DNA of 64,000 nt from Podarcis raffonei. Taxonomy: Eukaryota > Chordata > Lepidosauria > Squamata > Lacertidae. A program made the position numbers and the translations under genes. The stretch is taken from positions 31,620,501-31,684,500 of the forward strand of contig NC_070614.1 of assembly GCF_027172205.1 (NCBI RefSeq), written 5' to 3'. This document shows positions 9,840-21,368 of the stretch, one piece after another. A model generated the notes under the pieces. That model ran no database searches, was not told the DNA's origin, and saw only the letters and a program-made list of their open reading frames with translations. Each line of letters starts with the position of its first letter. Position 1 is the first letter of the stretch.

Positions 9840-12060
9840 TGAGGCTGGATACCGAGTATCCAAGAAAAAAGGCCCAAATATGCCAACCCACCATGAAATA
9901 CCTTGGATTTGATATATCCCACCAGCGGCGAACCCTGAGGGAAGAAAGGAAGCAGGCCATTATCCTGATACCAGAGCCAAAGAACCGCAGAGAACTCCGC
10001 GGCTTTTTGGGGTCTGCAGGATTTTGTAGGATATGGATACCTAATTACAGCATCATTGCCAAGCCTCTACATGAGTCAACCAGAGGAACTGAGAGAGACC
10101 CCTTTGTTTGGGGGCACAGAACAAGAACAAGCCTTCAAGGATTTGAAGAGGGGACTACAGCAAGCCCCAGCGCTTGGCATCCCAAATCCTGAAAAACCCT
10201 TTACTCTGTTCGTGGATGAGGACCAAGGGACGGCGAAAGGGGTCTTGTGCCAGAAATTGGGGAGCTGGCAACAGCCAGTGGCATACCTATCTGAGCGCCT
10301 GACGCCTACAGAACAAGGTTTACCGTCGTGTATGAGAGCAGTAGTGGCAGTATCCACCCTACTAAACAAAGCAGACAAATTCACCTTTGGCCAAGACACT
10401 ATTTGTGTGACCCCGCATGCAGTCCCAGCTCTGCTTGACATGAAGGGTACCTCTTTTCTCTCCCAGGCTAAAATGAGAAAATGTCAAATGTTACTGCTGC
10501 ACCCGCGTTTGAAGTTCCAGGTTACCACCGCCCTCAACCCAGCTACCTTGTTGCCGGTAGGAGAAGGTGAGGAGCCAACGCACGGTTGCATTGATGTTAT
10601 GGACGAAGTATATTCTAGCAGGCCTGACCTTAAAGATGAAGCAGACCCCCATTGGCCTTCGTGGTTTGTGGATGGAAGCAGCTTTGTTGAGGCTGGGCAG
10701 TGGAAGGCAGGCTATGCAGTGGTAGCCTGGGAAGACCAAGTGATCGAAGCGAAGCCACTCCAGCCTGGAACGTCCGGGAACCCGAGGCAGTGGCAGTGAT
10801 ACACTGTTATGGACACAAGGCAGGACCAGGAGAAGTGGCCAGGGGAAACCAACTGGCAGACAGAGTGGCCAAGGAAGCAGCCTGGGAACCGGCCCCAGCG
10901 TCGGTTATTGGAGCACTGGTCCCTGGAAGGATCTTAAGCACCGCTGATAAGCCAATATACACCAAGCAGGAAAGGGACACTGCAGATGCTCAGGAGCTGA
11001 CATTGTCCGAAGAAGGATGCTACCTTACTCCTGATGACAGAATATGGATCCCAGAGTCCCTGTCCCGGCAGATAACTCAGAGATACCATGAGTCCACCCA
11101 CATGGAACCGGACGCTACAACCAGGCAGCTGAAGAAGTGCTTCTATATAGCCCACCTTTATCAACTGGCAGCCCAGATTTCCAGGAAATGCCTGCTATGT
11201 CAAAAGAATAACCCCAGAACAGGACCCTTGGCTCCCCCGGGGATCCAGCATAGTGGAACTGCACCCATGGAAGACCTTGTTGTGGATTTTATTGAATTGC
11301 CCCGCTGTGGATTATACCGCTACCTACTTGTGGCAATCTGCACGTATACAGGATGGGTTGAAGCCTGGCCTACCAGAACTGAGAGGGCGTCTGAGGTAAC
11401 CAGGTGCCTGTTACGGGAGATCATTCCCCGCTATGGACTACCTAGGTCAATAGGATCTGACAATGGACCAGCCTTTGTCCACTCAGTTTTGCAAGAGCTG
11501 GCCAAGGCATTGCAGATCACTTGGAAATTACACACGGCATATAGGCCTCAGAGTTCTGGAAAAGTTGAGAGAATGAACAGAACCAGCTGTCCAAATTCTC
11601 TAAAGAATTCTCTAAATTCTCTAAAGAACCAGCTGTCCAAATTGACTCAGGAGACTGGGTCTAATTGGGTGACAATGCTGCCCCTGGCATTACTCAGGGT
11701 CCGCAGTTTCCCATCAAAGCGCACTTTTGAAGTCATGTTTGGAAGGCCAGTCCCGTATATCCGAATGATAAACCCCCATGCTAGTCGAGATGTGCAGTTT
11801 GATAATTATGTGCAGTCACTCTCCCGAGATTTTCTCTATTTTAACAGGTAGACCCAGGCTCACACCCCTTTGTGTGTTGACTGAACTGTTCCATCAGTTC
11901 GAGCCAGGTGATGGGTGACAAATTGGGCACGGACGCCGCTGCAACCGTGCTGGAAGGGACCATACACCGTATTGCTCTCGACACCCACTGCTGTAAAAGT
12001 TGCTGACATCACCCCTTGGGTCCACCACACTCGAGTGAAGAAGGCTATTTTAGATTGGAC
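9840..12060 (+). pseudogene. pol-like remnant of the provirus (RT connection, RNase H, integrase)
   Basis: Recognisable parts in order are: the reverse transcriptase thumb/connection pattern (YLGFDIS, ELRGFLGSAGFCRIWIPNY), the RNase H region (WFVDGSS; GNQLADRVAKEAA), the integrase zinc region ending CLLCQKNN, the integrase core (VDFIELPRCG, SDNGPAFVHSV, HTAYRPQSSGKVERMNR) and a C-terminal part near WKGPYTVLLSTPTAVKV. The patterns fit gammaretroviral Pol. It is broken and not functional. Confidence 0.88.
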
Positions 12061-12099
12061 AGTAACACCAGATCCGGAGGACTCCCTTCGGTTGGCCCT

Positions 12100-12835
12100 G
12101 CTGGTATCACTCCGGGTGCTGATACCTCTACGCACGGCTGGACAAGTGGATGGGAGGGACGCCCGCGGGCAGCGTCCCCAATGTAGAGACCTTTTTTTCC
12201 CCAGCAAATTCCGAGGCACCGCCAGGACTTTTGATATTGGGGCCAGAACTCTTTGATATAGTCACTCCGTGTGTCAGGCCTCTGCAAGGGTGGGTATATT
12301 CCTGTGGGGGTACGTTAATATATGTAGAGGGAAAAGCCCCTTTCGGATACAGTGTGTTGGGAAGAAATCACGAGAGTATTAAGCATCCACAAGGACAGGT
12401 GGGAAAATTGGTTAAGGTAATAGGCTCCTCCTCAGAGAGGTGGGACACAACCTCCCAAAAAGCGAGGCAGCTGGTAGAATACGAATATCAGTGGGCCCTT
12501 CAGCAATAAAACAAATATGTCCCAGATAACAATGTGAGCATCTCAGCCACTATTGACCACATGGAAACAAAGATAGCTGGAAACCCGCTGAAAACTACAG
12601 GAGGTGATCCATGGGGTTGGTATATTCCTGGCTGCCTCATGGCAGTTGGCTCAGGCATATTGTGGTATTATTAGCAGGGCCGCTATTAATCCTTTTGCTT
12701 CTTTGCCTCTGTATACCCTGCTTGGTGCAATGCTTACAAGGTGTGATGCAAAAAAATCATGGCCCTTATTGCTCTCCCCCAGGATTATAAACCCGAGAGA
12801 CCAGGACGAACCTAGGAGATAGGTTGTCCAAAAGA
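12100..12835 (+). pseudogene. env-like remnant and 3' end of the provirus
   Basis: The region between the integrase end and the polypurine tract occupies the env position. Only short env-like pieces are suggested, including a hydrophobic segment near 12.6-12.75 kb that could derive from the transmembrane subunit. Assignment is mostly by position. Confidence 0.45.
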
Positions 12836-12846
12836 AGAGGAGGGAG
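12830..12846 (+). other. Polypurine tract
   Basis: An AAAAGAAGAGGAGGGAG run lies immediately before the TG of the 3' LTR, the expected place for plus-strand priming. Confidence 0.8.
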
Positions 12847-13310
12847 TGAAGGGAGAAGGAAGGGTTAAACTCAATATTATCTGCACCTAAGCTAACTTCT
12901 GCAGTTGTGGTAAAGCAGCTAGCAAAAACCGCAATTGCTTCAGTTCTGCAAGCCAGAAGCTACTTCTTGTTTTATGCTTTCTGCTTGAGTAACGCAGGAG
13001 AAGAGGAACACACAAACAAGAAAGGGAGGGGGTTTAGCTAGCCATATAGCCGTATGCCATATAAGGAAATAAGCATAACCTTGCCAGCTGATTGGGAAAT
13101 TGGGGGAGATGGACATGCTCTCAGGTATAAAAAAGCTTGTTTACTTGTGTCTGTGGGCCAGTCTTTGGAAAGGATTCCACTGGCTACCTCTGTGCGCAGA
13201 TCTCAATAAAACTTTTTTCTCTGAAGAGGAAGTTGCTTCCCTGGTGCGTTTGTTCTCTCCTCAGTCCTGGGGCAAGCGGGCAAATGAATCCCCAGGAAAC
13301 TAAGGCTTCA
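12847..13310 (+). repeat. 3' LTR of the provirus
   Basis: It matches 7701-8165 with about seven differences, ends GGCTTCA, and is followed by GTGG (13311-13314), repeating the bases before the 5' LTR. Confidence 0.92.
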
Positions 13311-13429
13311 GTGGAAATGCAGAAGAATCACAATCGAGGAGGCATAGGTGGCCTTGTGCTAGTAATCCTTGATTCAGTACCAACTTTCATGCTTTCAGGA
13401 GCACTCCTGTTCCGGGGGTGGGGGGTGGG

Positions 13430-14400
13430 GTGGCCCAGTTGAGGTTTAGCTGGTTTACAAGCCTGGATCATGAACTCACAGGCCAGGTGAAAATAGCATC
13501 AACCACTCCAGGTGGCGGCAGTTGAGTCATTAAGCCTCATCTGCCTGGAGCCAGTGGTGGAGGGAGGGGGGGGTGCAGACTGTCCCAGGTGTGATCACAG
13601 AGGAGAGGGGGGGTGACAAAATGACACAAATATAAGTGTTTTTTTTTAAAAAAAATGGGCTCACGAAATTTTTTAGATCAGTAAACAAATGTAACGAAAT
13701 GTGGCTGGCACTAGGCGCCACACCAGTGACTGACGTGGTGGCTTGGGTGCCTGCAGGCTCCACACTGCTTAAAATGGCAGCATGGGACATGCGTCTGCCC
13801 TCCACCGAGCCTTAGCTGCCCTATGGCTGAGGGCATGATGGTGGAGAGGCTTCATGCAGTGCATGCATGCATGCACCCCCATGGGCGGCTCGTCCCACTC
13901 CCGGTTGCAGGATGTGCGTGCCGCCCCCAGCACATGAGCGGCTAGCTACGCCACTGCCTGGAGCTGATAAAAACTGCAGGGTTTGAGCCAGACAAGAGGG
14001 AGACTTGATGCAAGCCAATGCTATTGCTGGTCCTGCATAGCCCCTGATACCCCTGGGACTCCCTGCAGCTGGCTGGAGGGGTTCAGTTGGTTGTCTGCTA
14101 TTGGATGTTGGCTGTTGGGTTAATGTTTTGTTTGGGATGGTTTGTGTGTGTGTGTGTGTTGTTGGCTGTTTAGTCTTCTGTGTTAAGAATTTATTATCTG
14201 CCTCTTTATTTGATCCTGGGTGAGTTTCTGCACTTTTAAAATGTGTGTATAAAGGCCTATTCTGCTCAATAAATTCAACCTTTCTTCTATACTGTTGGTA
14301 TGTTGCTACTTCAGAGATCTATTAAGATAGAACCCATTTTGTTCTTGGAGAAAGAGCAGCCCATATCCAATTGGCCCCTCATAGACAAAGCCATGGTGCT
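13430..14400 (+). repeat. Possible LTR-type repeat interrupted by a hAT-like element
   Basis: Outside the inserted element (13552-13956), the sequence has a TATAAAGG box near 14250 and a CAATAAATTC signal near 14268, as in an LTR. No partner LTR or target duplication was found, so class and ends are uncertain. A short (TG)n lies near 14142-14160. Confidence 0.3.
13552..13956. mobile_element. Non-autonomous hAT-like element, 405 bp, 8-bp target duplication
   Basis: The ends are CAGTGG and CCACTG (right end GCTAGCTACGCCACTG). The flanks 13544-13551 and 13957-13964 both read CCTGGAGC, an 8-bp target duplication as hAT transposases make. There is no transposase coding. It is inserted into an older repeat. 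Confidence 0.7.
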
Positions 14401-15250
14401 TGCTGCTTCAGTGTCCGATCTGAAGTGTAGCGGCAAGGAATCCTACATTGCATTGCGGTACGTAAGTCTCTTGATATAACTTTATGATAAAGCACTGGAA
14501 CTGATCACTCAGGTGTTTTGTGAATCTTCCTTTGGAATCTCTGCAACTGGGACTTTTAAGGGCTCAGTCAATCCATCGCCCTAGTCTATATTTGGACCCG
14601 CAGAACAGAGCACATTGCTACCTGTTGCAAATGATACTGCATATATAATTGAGAACACCATTTTGCATGTTTACATAAATGATGCCTGAAGATACCCTTC
14701 CTATATCTGCAAAATAAACAGAACTTAAAAGTAAAATAAAAATAAAATGTAGCTCCTACTTTCTAAACTTAATATAATATAGGCAGGTAGCATCTACTAC
14801 ATTCTTCAGGCCTAAATCAACCTAAAATCAGCAATCTCTTTCTCTCATAAGAGATGAACATCCTGGGCTTCATGTAGTTTCCTCAGTGAACTCCAAAGGA
14901 AAACCCTGAGCACAGAGGTTGGCTAAACTGCCATGGGACTTTGCTAGTGAAATTGACACAGTAGCCTACATCACATTGGAATGTTGCCAGGGGTGAATCT
15001 AGAGTCACAAAGGTCAAGCTTGATCACTCATTTAAGAAGAAGGGGTGAACTTGGAATTGAGAAAGAATCACTAAAGATCAACCTTCCAGATGTATTGAGC
15101 TATAACTCCTCTCCATATGGTAAAAGAGTTGATACCTTTCCATTTCATTTACACAATAACAACACAAAAAACAACACGGGAAAAATAAATGTTGTTACTT
15201 TAATACCATGCATTGCTTTTAGATGACAATACAAAACCAAGCCATTTAAG
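14400..15250. other. Intergenic, nothing recognised
   Basis: AT-rich sequence without a credible gene. The 81-codon frame at 14981-15226 shows no familiar motif. Confidence 0.5.
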
Positions 15251-15284
15251 TAGCACTCCGGTAGTCTAGTGAGTGAGGACCAAT

Positions 15285-15390
15285 GGCCTTTCCTATTTTG
15301 TTGGACTCCATCTCCCTTCAACCCAAAACAGGATGATAAGTGGTCCTAGCTGATAGCAGTTGGGTGCCAACAAAATACGGAAAGGTCCAG
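15285..15390. repeat. Short palindromic interspersed repeat
   Basis: A TGTTGGACTCCATCTCCCTTC half and a GATAGCAGTTGGGTGCCAAC half flank an inverted core. The theme (TTGGACTCCAACTCCCATCA) recurs at about 33390-33450 and 50925-51010. It resembles a widespread amniote palindromic repeat; class unknown. Confidence 0.35.
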
Positions 15391-15529
15391 GGTTCAAAAC
15401 ACAACAAAATAACATCTATGGGGTACAGAGCAACAACAAATGTGTCTACCGGATGATTCTGCTGCATACTTTTCATGCCTGCTTCTTGAATATTGGATTG
15501 CTCCCTAAGAAGGGCAACCCCAGTAGATA

Positions 15530-16350
15530 TCAACTCCTAGGAAGGGCTATAAAAGGAAATCCCAAACATTTCAGAATGAACCTGGGAATAGTGTCAGGAA
15601 ACTGCTTCAGATTCAATTGTTTCCACAATGCAGTCTGGATCTCCTTGTTTCTCATGCTATAGATGAATGGGTTCAGCATAGGTGGAAGAATAGTATATAT
15701 CACAGCAAGGAAAAGATCCAGCCCAGATGAGCTGTTGCTAGGTGGTCTGATGTAGGCAAAGAGTACAGTGGACATAAGCAGAGAGACAACGAGGAGGTGG
15801 GGCAGGCAGGTGGAGAGGGCCTTATGCCGTCCCTGTTCAGAAGGCATTTTGAGGACTGCAGTCATGATATACACATAAGTTACAATGATGAAGACAAAGC
15901 ATCCAAAAGCAGAAATAGAGCTAAATGCAAGAAGTCCAACTTCAACTAGGTATAAATTAGAGCAAGACAATTTTAGTAGTTTTGGCACTTCACAGAAGAA
16001 TTGATCAACACGATTGGAACAGAACGTAATGGAAAATGTGCCTGCAGTGTGTAAGACAGCATAGAGAATACTGGTGATCCATGCAATGGTTATCATCTGA
16101 ATGCAGGCCCCTTTGTTCATAATTACTTCATATTGCAGTGGATTACAGATGGCAACATACCTGTCATGTGCCATTATGGTTAACAGGGTAAAATCAGACC
16201 ACCCAAAGAGGAAAAAGAAAAAAACTTGAGAGACACATTCACCATAAGAAATGTGCCTGTTATTCATGATTGAATTAACCATGGATTTGGGTTGAATGAC
16301 AGAAACTGAGCCAATATCAGAAACGGCCAAGTTCATGAGGAAGAAGTACA
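15530..16350 (-). pseudogene. Truncated olfactory receptor, family 14-like (left arm of head-to-head pair)
   Basis: The frame runs from PMYFF-equivalent MYFFLMNLAVSDIG (TM2) through MAHDRYVAICNPLQYE, the loop-2 cysteines, KALSTCLPHL and NPFIYSMRNKEI to the C terminus. The N terminus and TM1 are missing: upstream of MYFF the sequence becomes, at about 16350, the reverse complement of another OR fragment. The open frame reaches 16384 only because it reads into that neighbour. Without TM1 and its GN motif it cannot be a normal receptor. C-terminal homology to the plus-strand partner is roughly 80-85 percent at protein level. Confidence 0.88.
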
Positions 16351-16869
16351 TTGCTCTATGCTGTCTTACACACTGCAGGCACATTTTCCATTACGTTCTG
16401 TTCCAATCGTGTTGATCAATTCTTCTGTGAAGTGCCAAAACTACTAAAATTGTCTTGCTCTAATTTATACCTAGTTGAAGTTGGACTTCTTGCATTTAGC
16501 TGGATTTCTGTTTTTGGATGCTTTGTCTTCATCATTGTAACTTATGTGTGGATCTTGACTGCAGTCCTCAAAATGCCTTCTGAACAGGGGCGGCATAAGG
16601 CCCTCTCCACCTGCCTGCCCCACCTCCTGGTTGTCTCTCTGCTTATGTTCACTGGACTTTTTGCCTACATCGGACCAGCTATTAGCAGCTCATCTGGGAT
16701 GGATCTAGTCTTTACTGTGATATATACAATAGTTCCTCCTATGATGAATCCCTTCATCTACAGCATGAGAAACAAAGAGATCCAAACAGCATTGAAGACG
16801 CTATTGAGCCTTAAACACTTTTGTGACACTGTTCCCAGATATATCCAGAAATCCTTGGGATTTCCTTGA
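16351..16869 (+). pseudogene. Truncated olfactory receptor, family 14-like (right arm of head-to-head pair)
   Basis: It holds only the C-terminal half: from LYAVLHTAGTFS (end of TM4) through CSNRVDQFFCEVPKLLKLSC, KALSTCLPHL and NPFIYSMRNKEI to the stop at 16869. It lies on the plus strand, opposite to every other OR here. Its 3' flank (17400-18180) matches the 3' flank of the OR at 3761-4717 in inverted orientation. TM1-TM4 are missing, so it is not functional. It abuts 15530-16350 without spacer. Confidence 0.88.
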
Positions 16870-17124
16870 ATATTCCTGCCCAGGAGCTGAAAGTTTTGAG
16901 ATCTGCTAAGGAAGTCCCATCATTGGAGACAGATAAAATGTGGGGCCGCAGGAGTGGTCCTTCCCTGCGGTGGCGCCCTGGCTTTGGACTTCCCTCCCCT
17001 TTGATATTCCGTAGGATAGCAGCAGAAGTGAGGATGCTGCTGCTACCTAGAAATTCATGATTGTAGACTTGGTGGGTAGGGCTTGGTTTCTCTTTTGTAT
17101 TTATGGATTTGTGGTCTCCTAGTA

Positions 17125-17250
17125 GTTTTCATCTTCGTGCAGCTTCGTCACGCTGGCCACGTGACCTGGAAGTGTCTTCAGACGGCGCTGGCTCCTGGCC
17201 TCTTAAGCGAGATGAGCACGGGGTACCTTTACCTTTACCTTAGTAGTTTT
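17125..17250 (-). repeat. Dispersed squamate-type repeat fragment
   Basis: On the minus strand it opens with a GGTAAAGGTAAAGGTA phrase, followed by CGTGCTCATCTCGCTT and later CACGTGGCCAGCGTGACG. I recall this pattern as a common lizard repeat, but I cannot assign a class from the sequence alone. Confidence 0.35.
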
Positions 17251-17399
17251 CATGGCTACTACATATTATCCCTTTTAGTTTATATTGATCTTTTAAGAAT
17301 ATATCTTATCTATTTGCTTTGTTTCGCTTTGTTTCTATGCTGAGGTGGTTTCTTTATTATTGATGATATCTCCATGTTGTATCTCCATGAATGGACTCC

Positions 17400-18004
17400 G
17401 TAGGCACTCCAGTCCATTGAGTTGCCATAAAGAGACAGTGATTCATGCTTGCAGAAGGAGGCAGGAGGCTCCCCCTCTTCAGCTGAATGCCACATCATCC
17501 CAGTGGTAGGAAAACCATAGGCCAGAATAGGCTCTGGCCCAACCTTTTTATGACTGGCAGGCACCTTCCTGAAAGGTGATGGTAAGGGTCACGCCAAATC
17601 ACCTCCAGGAGGCTCTGCCTGCAGCCATGGGAAGCAGTGGTGGAGGAAGTTGCAAAGGTACAAGGTGGGAGGGAGGAAATAGGTGAGTGACAAGGGGCAG
17701 TGGCAGGGTAGTGGTGGTTGTGGGGGCATGATACATACTGGCTCTTATTTTTCTTTAAGACCAAACCAAAAAACCACTTAATACAACAATGCTGTATCTT
17801 TTTCTCATGTTATATTGCAGTATTTTAATTAGTAAACAAAATGCAAAAGGCTAAGGTGGTTCAATGATTTTTCTCTGCAAGGGAAAACCAGTGCTCTGTC
17901 ACAAAAGCCACCTTGTAGATATTTTTGTCATGAATAACAGTCAGCACTCAAGGAACTACCATCAAAAGAGTGTCACCTTGTGCTTATTGCAATCTTTCAA
18001 GTGC

Positions 18005-18056
<52 letters not shown>

Positions 18057-18180
18057 TAGAAAACGCAATGCCTAACTTTCTTTTTGAGAGCCAGTATGGA
18101 TAGGAATGGCTTCAGATTTATGATTATGCCACAGTGACAACACAGCTGATTTTGCATCTCTAAGACTGGGGTTTGTATTG
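17400..18180 (-). repeat. OR 3'-flank paralogous segment (inverted copy of 1515-2710)
   Basis: The reverse complement matches 1515-2710 apart from indels and a MITE absent here. It lies about 0.5 kb beyond the 3' end of the OR fragment at 16351-16869, in the same relation as its partner to the OR at 3761-4717. An (AAT)n microsatellite interrupts it at 18007-18054. Confidence 0.7.
18007..18054 (+). repeat. (AAT)n microsatellite
   Basis: About sixteen AAT units. The poly-asparagine frame it creates is not a gene. Confidence 0.95.
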
Positions 18181-18189
18181 GGAAGCCTT

Positions 18190-18630
18190 TTGTTTGGTTG
18201 AGGGGAGGTTTGTTTGGTTGAGGGGAGGTTGTGGCCTCACCTGCCCCTCCTCAGTAAGGGTATCCTGTTAGAGGGATCCGGGGTGTGATTTTTGTCTGGA
18301 GCCTTCGCATGGGCTAGAGCCATGTCACAGTTCCCTATGGGAACCCCTGGGGGTGTTACTATCTGACTTAAGTTATAGGGCACTCCCTAATGGTGGTTTA
18401 CCCTTCTGTGGACTCCCTGCAGACAGGCAGGAGTCAAGATATAGTCTGGCTTCACCCAAAGCCTAAGCCAAACCACTCACATCTGTAACCAATAAAGTTG
18501 TGGCCTTTTTGAACCCATGAACCATTGTTCTCCTGGGAACTTTGTGGCTCGGTTGCCTTGGGATGCAAGGAACTGCTGAAGTGGTCAAACCAGTCTCTTT
18601 GGTAATGGCCCTAGTCAGCTTGCTAAGTAT
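18190..18630 (+). repeat. Possible LTR-type repeat
   Basis: The segment contains a tandem 18-bp unit (TTTGTTTGGTTGAGGGGA twice at about 18192-18228) and an AACCAATAAAG signal near 18490 followed by a GT-rich stretch, as in an LTR. Clear ends and target duplication were not found. Confidence 0.3.
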
Positions 18631-18845
18631 ACACTTAAAATGTCTTAAGTGTCAAAAAGGAGAATTATTTTAGGGTTTTTGGGAATATCCCATATTTGTT
18701 TTTATAATATTCAGTACTGTCCAAAAATTCTTAATTTTCAGTATTATTAAGGGTCCCTGAATGGATTCCCAGCAAAGTACTTTCACGGTGAAAATGACAC
18801 AAAGCAAACATAAAACAACAGTAAATTCATTCATTCACTTTACAT

Positions 18846-19312
18846 TGAAGGGAGAAGGAAGGGTTAAACTCAATATTATCTGTGCCCAAGCTGATTTCTG
18901 CAGTTGTGGTAAAGCAGCTAGCAAAAACCGCAATTGCTTCAGTTCTGCAAGCCAGAAGCTACTTCTTGTTTTATGCTTTCTGCTTGAGTAACGCAAGAGA
19001 AGAGGAACACACAAACAAGAAAGGGAGGGGGGCTTAGCTAGCCAAATAGCCATATGCGATATAAGGTAATAAGCATAACTTTGCCAGCTGATTGGGGGGG
19101 AATTGGGGAGATGGGCATGCTCTCAGGTATAAAAATGCTTGTTTACTTGTATAGGCATGGCCAGTCTTTGGAAAGGATTCCACTGGCTGCCTCTGCGCAG
19201 ATCTCAATAAAACTTTTTTCTCTGAAGAGGAAGTTGCTTCCCTGGTGCGTTTGTTCTCTCCTCGGTCCTGGGGCAAGCGGGCAAAATGAATCCCTTGTAG
19301 ACTAAGGCTTCA
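18846..19312 (+). mobile_element. Solo LTR of the same gammaretrovirus-like family
   Basis: It aligns over its whole length with the LTRs at 7701-8165 and 12847-13310 but shows more differences. It runs TGAAGGG to GGCTTCA and is flanked by ACAT on both sides (18842-18845 and 19313-19316), a private 4-bp target duplication. This is an independent insertion reduced by LTR-LTR recombination. Confidence 0.92.
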
Positions 19313-19402
19313 ACATGAATGATAAAATTTACATAAGTGTCATAAAAGAAATAAAAGAGAACTGTCATTGTGAAGTTCTGTGTTTCAGGTTGTGTCACCA
19401 CC

Positions 19403-19490
19403 AAGCCCCTTTGCTGAAGCTTGGTCTTTATGCTGACTCAGCTCCTCAACAGTTCTGTCAAACAGATTAACATTTGGGAATCAAATTATA
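19403..19490 (-). repeat. Unclassified repeat, inverted copy of 676-775
   Basis: The reverse complement shares the TCCCAAATG...AATCTGTTTGACAGAACT and GAGCTGAG...AAGC...CAGCAAAGGGG stretches with 676-775. Confidence 0.5.
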
Positions 19491-19499
19491 AAACCCTAT

Positions 19500-21368
19500 G
19501 TAACATAGAAACATCATTTACAACAACCAACTGCATCTGCAAAATGCTTTGTTGAGCCAGCCTCTCAACAATGTTCTATTTTCTCTGGAGGGAACAGCTG
19601 TAAAAGGCAATAAGGAACAACTCTTTGCAGGTATAGTACATGTACTTTAAGCCTTAACTGGAACATCAAGGGGGGGAGGAATAGAATTAGACATCAACAT
19701 TCCTATTGCCTTATTGGTGCCAATCATCTATTTAGGATAGTGTGGGAACAAACAAAGAGAAGATAAGGGGGGGGGGAATCAACACCACTTTCCTGATTAG
19801 GTGTACTGGGCTCCTGAGAGAGCATGTCTCAAAGAAGTCAGAGAAAACAGAACTATAAATTCCTTCCCACAGCAGAAAAACCTCAGTGTTAGTAGATACA
19901 TACAGAGGATTAATTTTCAAAGGAAGAATTAAGGAAGTTCAAAGGACTGGGCGAACTACGTGCCTTGTCTGCCCATTGAAACATTGTTGAGACAAAATAA
20001 AGTTCAATCTACACATACATGCAACATAATACTTCAAAGTCTTCTTCCTGAGCAACTGGAATATCTTTTTTGAAAACTGCTGCATTTGAGCTGATAGGAG
20101 ACTTCTGCATGGAACCAGTGATGGTTACTTTAACAAAGAAAGTGAGTACATCCATTTTCAATCATTTAATGATAAAACTCTATGCTCAAAGTATGTCTCA
20201 TTAAATTTAGTGGGACTTACTCTCAGCTAAGTGTTCACAGTATTGCAGCCTACATTACTAAAATGTATATATGATCTGTTATGGCAAAAATAAAAGTTTT
20301 CTTGAGGACTAATAAATTTATTGTGCAGGGAATTTTCATATATAATACATATTGATCTCTTAAGAAGTCAAAGACCAAAAAAGAAGGGAAAAAACACCCC
20401 TATACAAATTTACCCTAACTTTTTGACTTCATGGTTAGTGCACAAACAACCAGACAAAATCGAAGATGCCATTGTAGGTTTGTCGTCACATTCCTGAACA
20501 GTCTGTTGGTGCCTGAAATACTTGCACATTTATTATGGCTTTTTTGGAACAAAGGTCCACGAAGCATTATCTTGAGTATACATGTGGCTGTGGTTAGCTT
20601 TTGTGGTAGGGGATGGAGGGTGTAAACAGTGAATTGCTAAAAGTACAGAGACAATGAAAAATAGTCAATTAACTAAGTAGCTGGATTGGTAAACCATTTA
20701 ATACATGTTTAGTTATTAAAAAATATATTGGAACAGTTCAATTTCATGTTATAATACTATACATCTTGCAATTTAGTAGTTTCATGGTGCAATCTCCTTT
20801 TGCAGTTTCTTTTTTCAAGTGCAACCATATTAAGGTCAAAAAACACTCTCTCCGAGTTCGGTCCCATGAACCTCTGAGGATGCTGGAACTACCAAGAGGA
20901 GCCCCCTTGCCAATCTTATCACAAAGCAGAGTCTGTATGGAAGGAGTCAATATCAGATATTGGGAAACCAACTCGCTTAGCATTCTAAATAGTAATATGA
21001 GTAGTTTAATTGTGCCCAGAAACTAATTTGTAAACCACTGCAGGTGACTTGTGAGTTCAAAATGGAACCCTGTTCAGTACTAACACTACTGCATTTTGAC
21101 CATCTGAAATTTTGGAGATATCTACCTATTTTTTCTGAAGGATAAGGTAATTGTGCAGATTTCCTCCTGTACCCCAAAGATTATCATCTACTCAAGATAC
21201 ATTTATGACATCCACTTTGTTGTACTATGAGGAAAATATTGAAGGGGCAACAGGAATATCATAGTCCTCCCTACATGAAGCACAAATTTCATGGTGGATG
21301 AAGCACTGCCCATAACATTAATAAATATGAATTTAAAATATCTGCATATAGGCATTAAATGAAATGGT
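19500..21368 (-). repeat. Left arm of a large imperfect palindrome (OR 5'-flank copy)
   Basis: The reverse complement of 20766-21368 matches 21410-21985 nearly continuously (for example the TTTAATGC.TATATGCAGATA region by the centre and the GTTCC..AAGAGGAGCCCC region near 20890). Bases 19800-19920 match 24110-24215 inverted. The whole arm is a copy of the sequence upstream of an OR gene (compare 4790-7370). No gene is present. Confidence 0.7.

Larger units (their letters stand above)
7701..13310 (+). mobile_element. Gammaretrovirus-like endogenous provirus (broken fossil)
   Basis: The element is bounded by two LTRs of about 465 bp (TG...CA) with a GTGG 4-bp target duplication on both sides. 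Just inside the 5' LTR is an 18-bp primer site of the tRNA-Pro type, spaced as in murine leukaemia virus. A polypurine tract precedes the 3' LTR. Order of parts: LTR, leader with tandem repeats, gag-like, pol-like (reverse transcriptase connection, RNase H, integrase), env-like tail, LTR. It is shorter than a full-length relative and broken many times (of the order of ten or more breaks). The LTRs differ at about seven positions (about 1.5 percent), suggesting insertion a few million years ago under typical neutral rates. Confidence 0.9.

Noticed and set aside
15530-16869. Head-to-head OR pair as an assembly or cloning fold-back artefact
   Set aside because: The arms differ at many sites and have different flanks; an artefactual fold-back would give nearly identical arms. 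Kept as a real rearrangement, to be confirmed by long reads.
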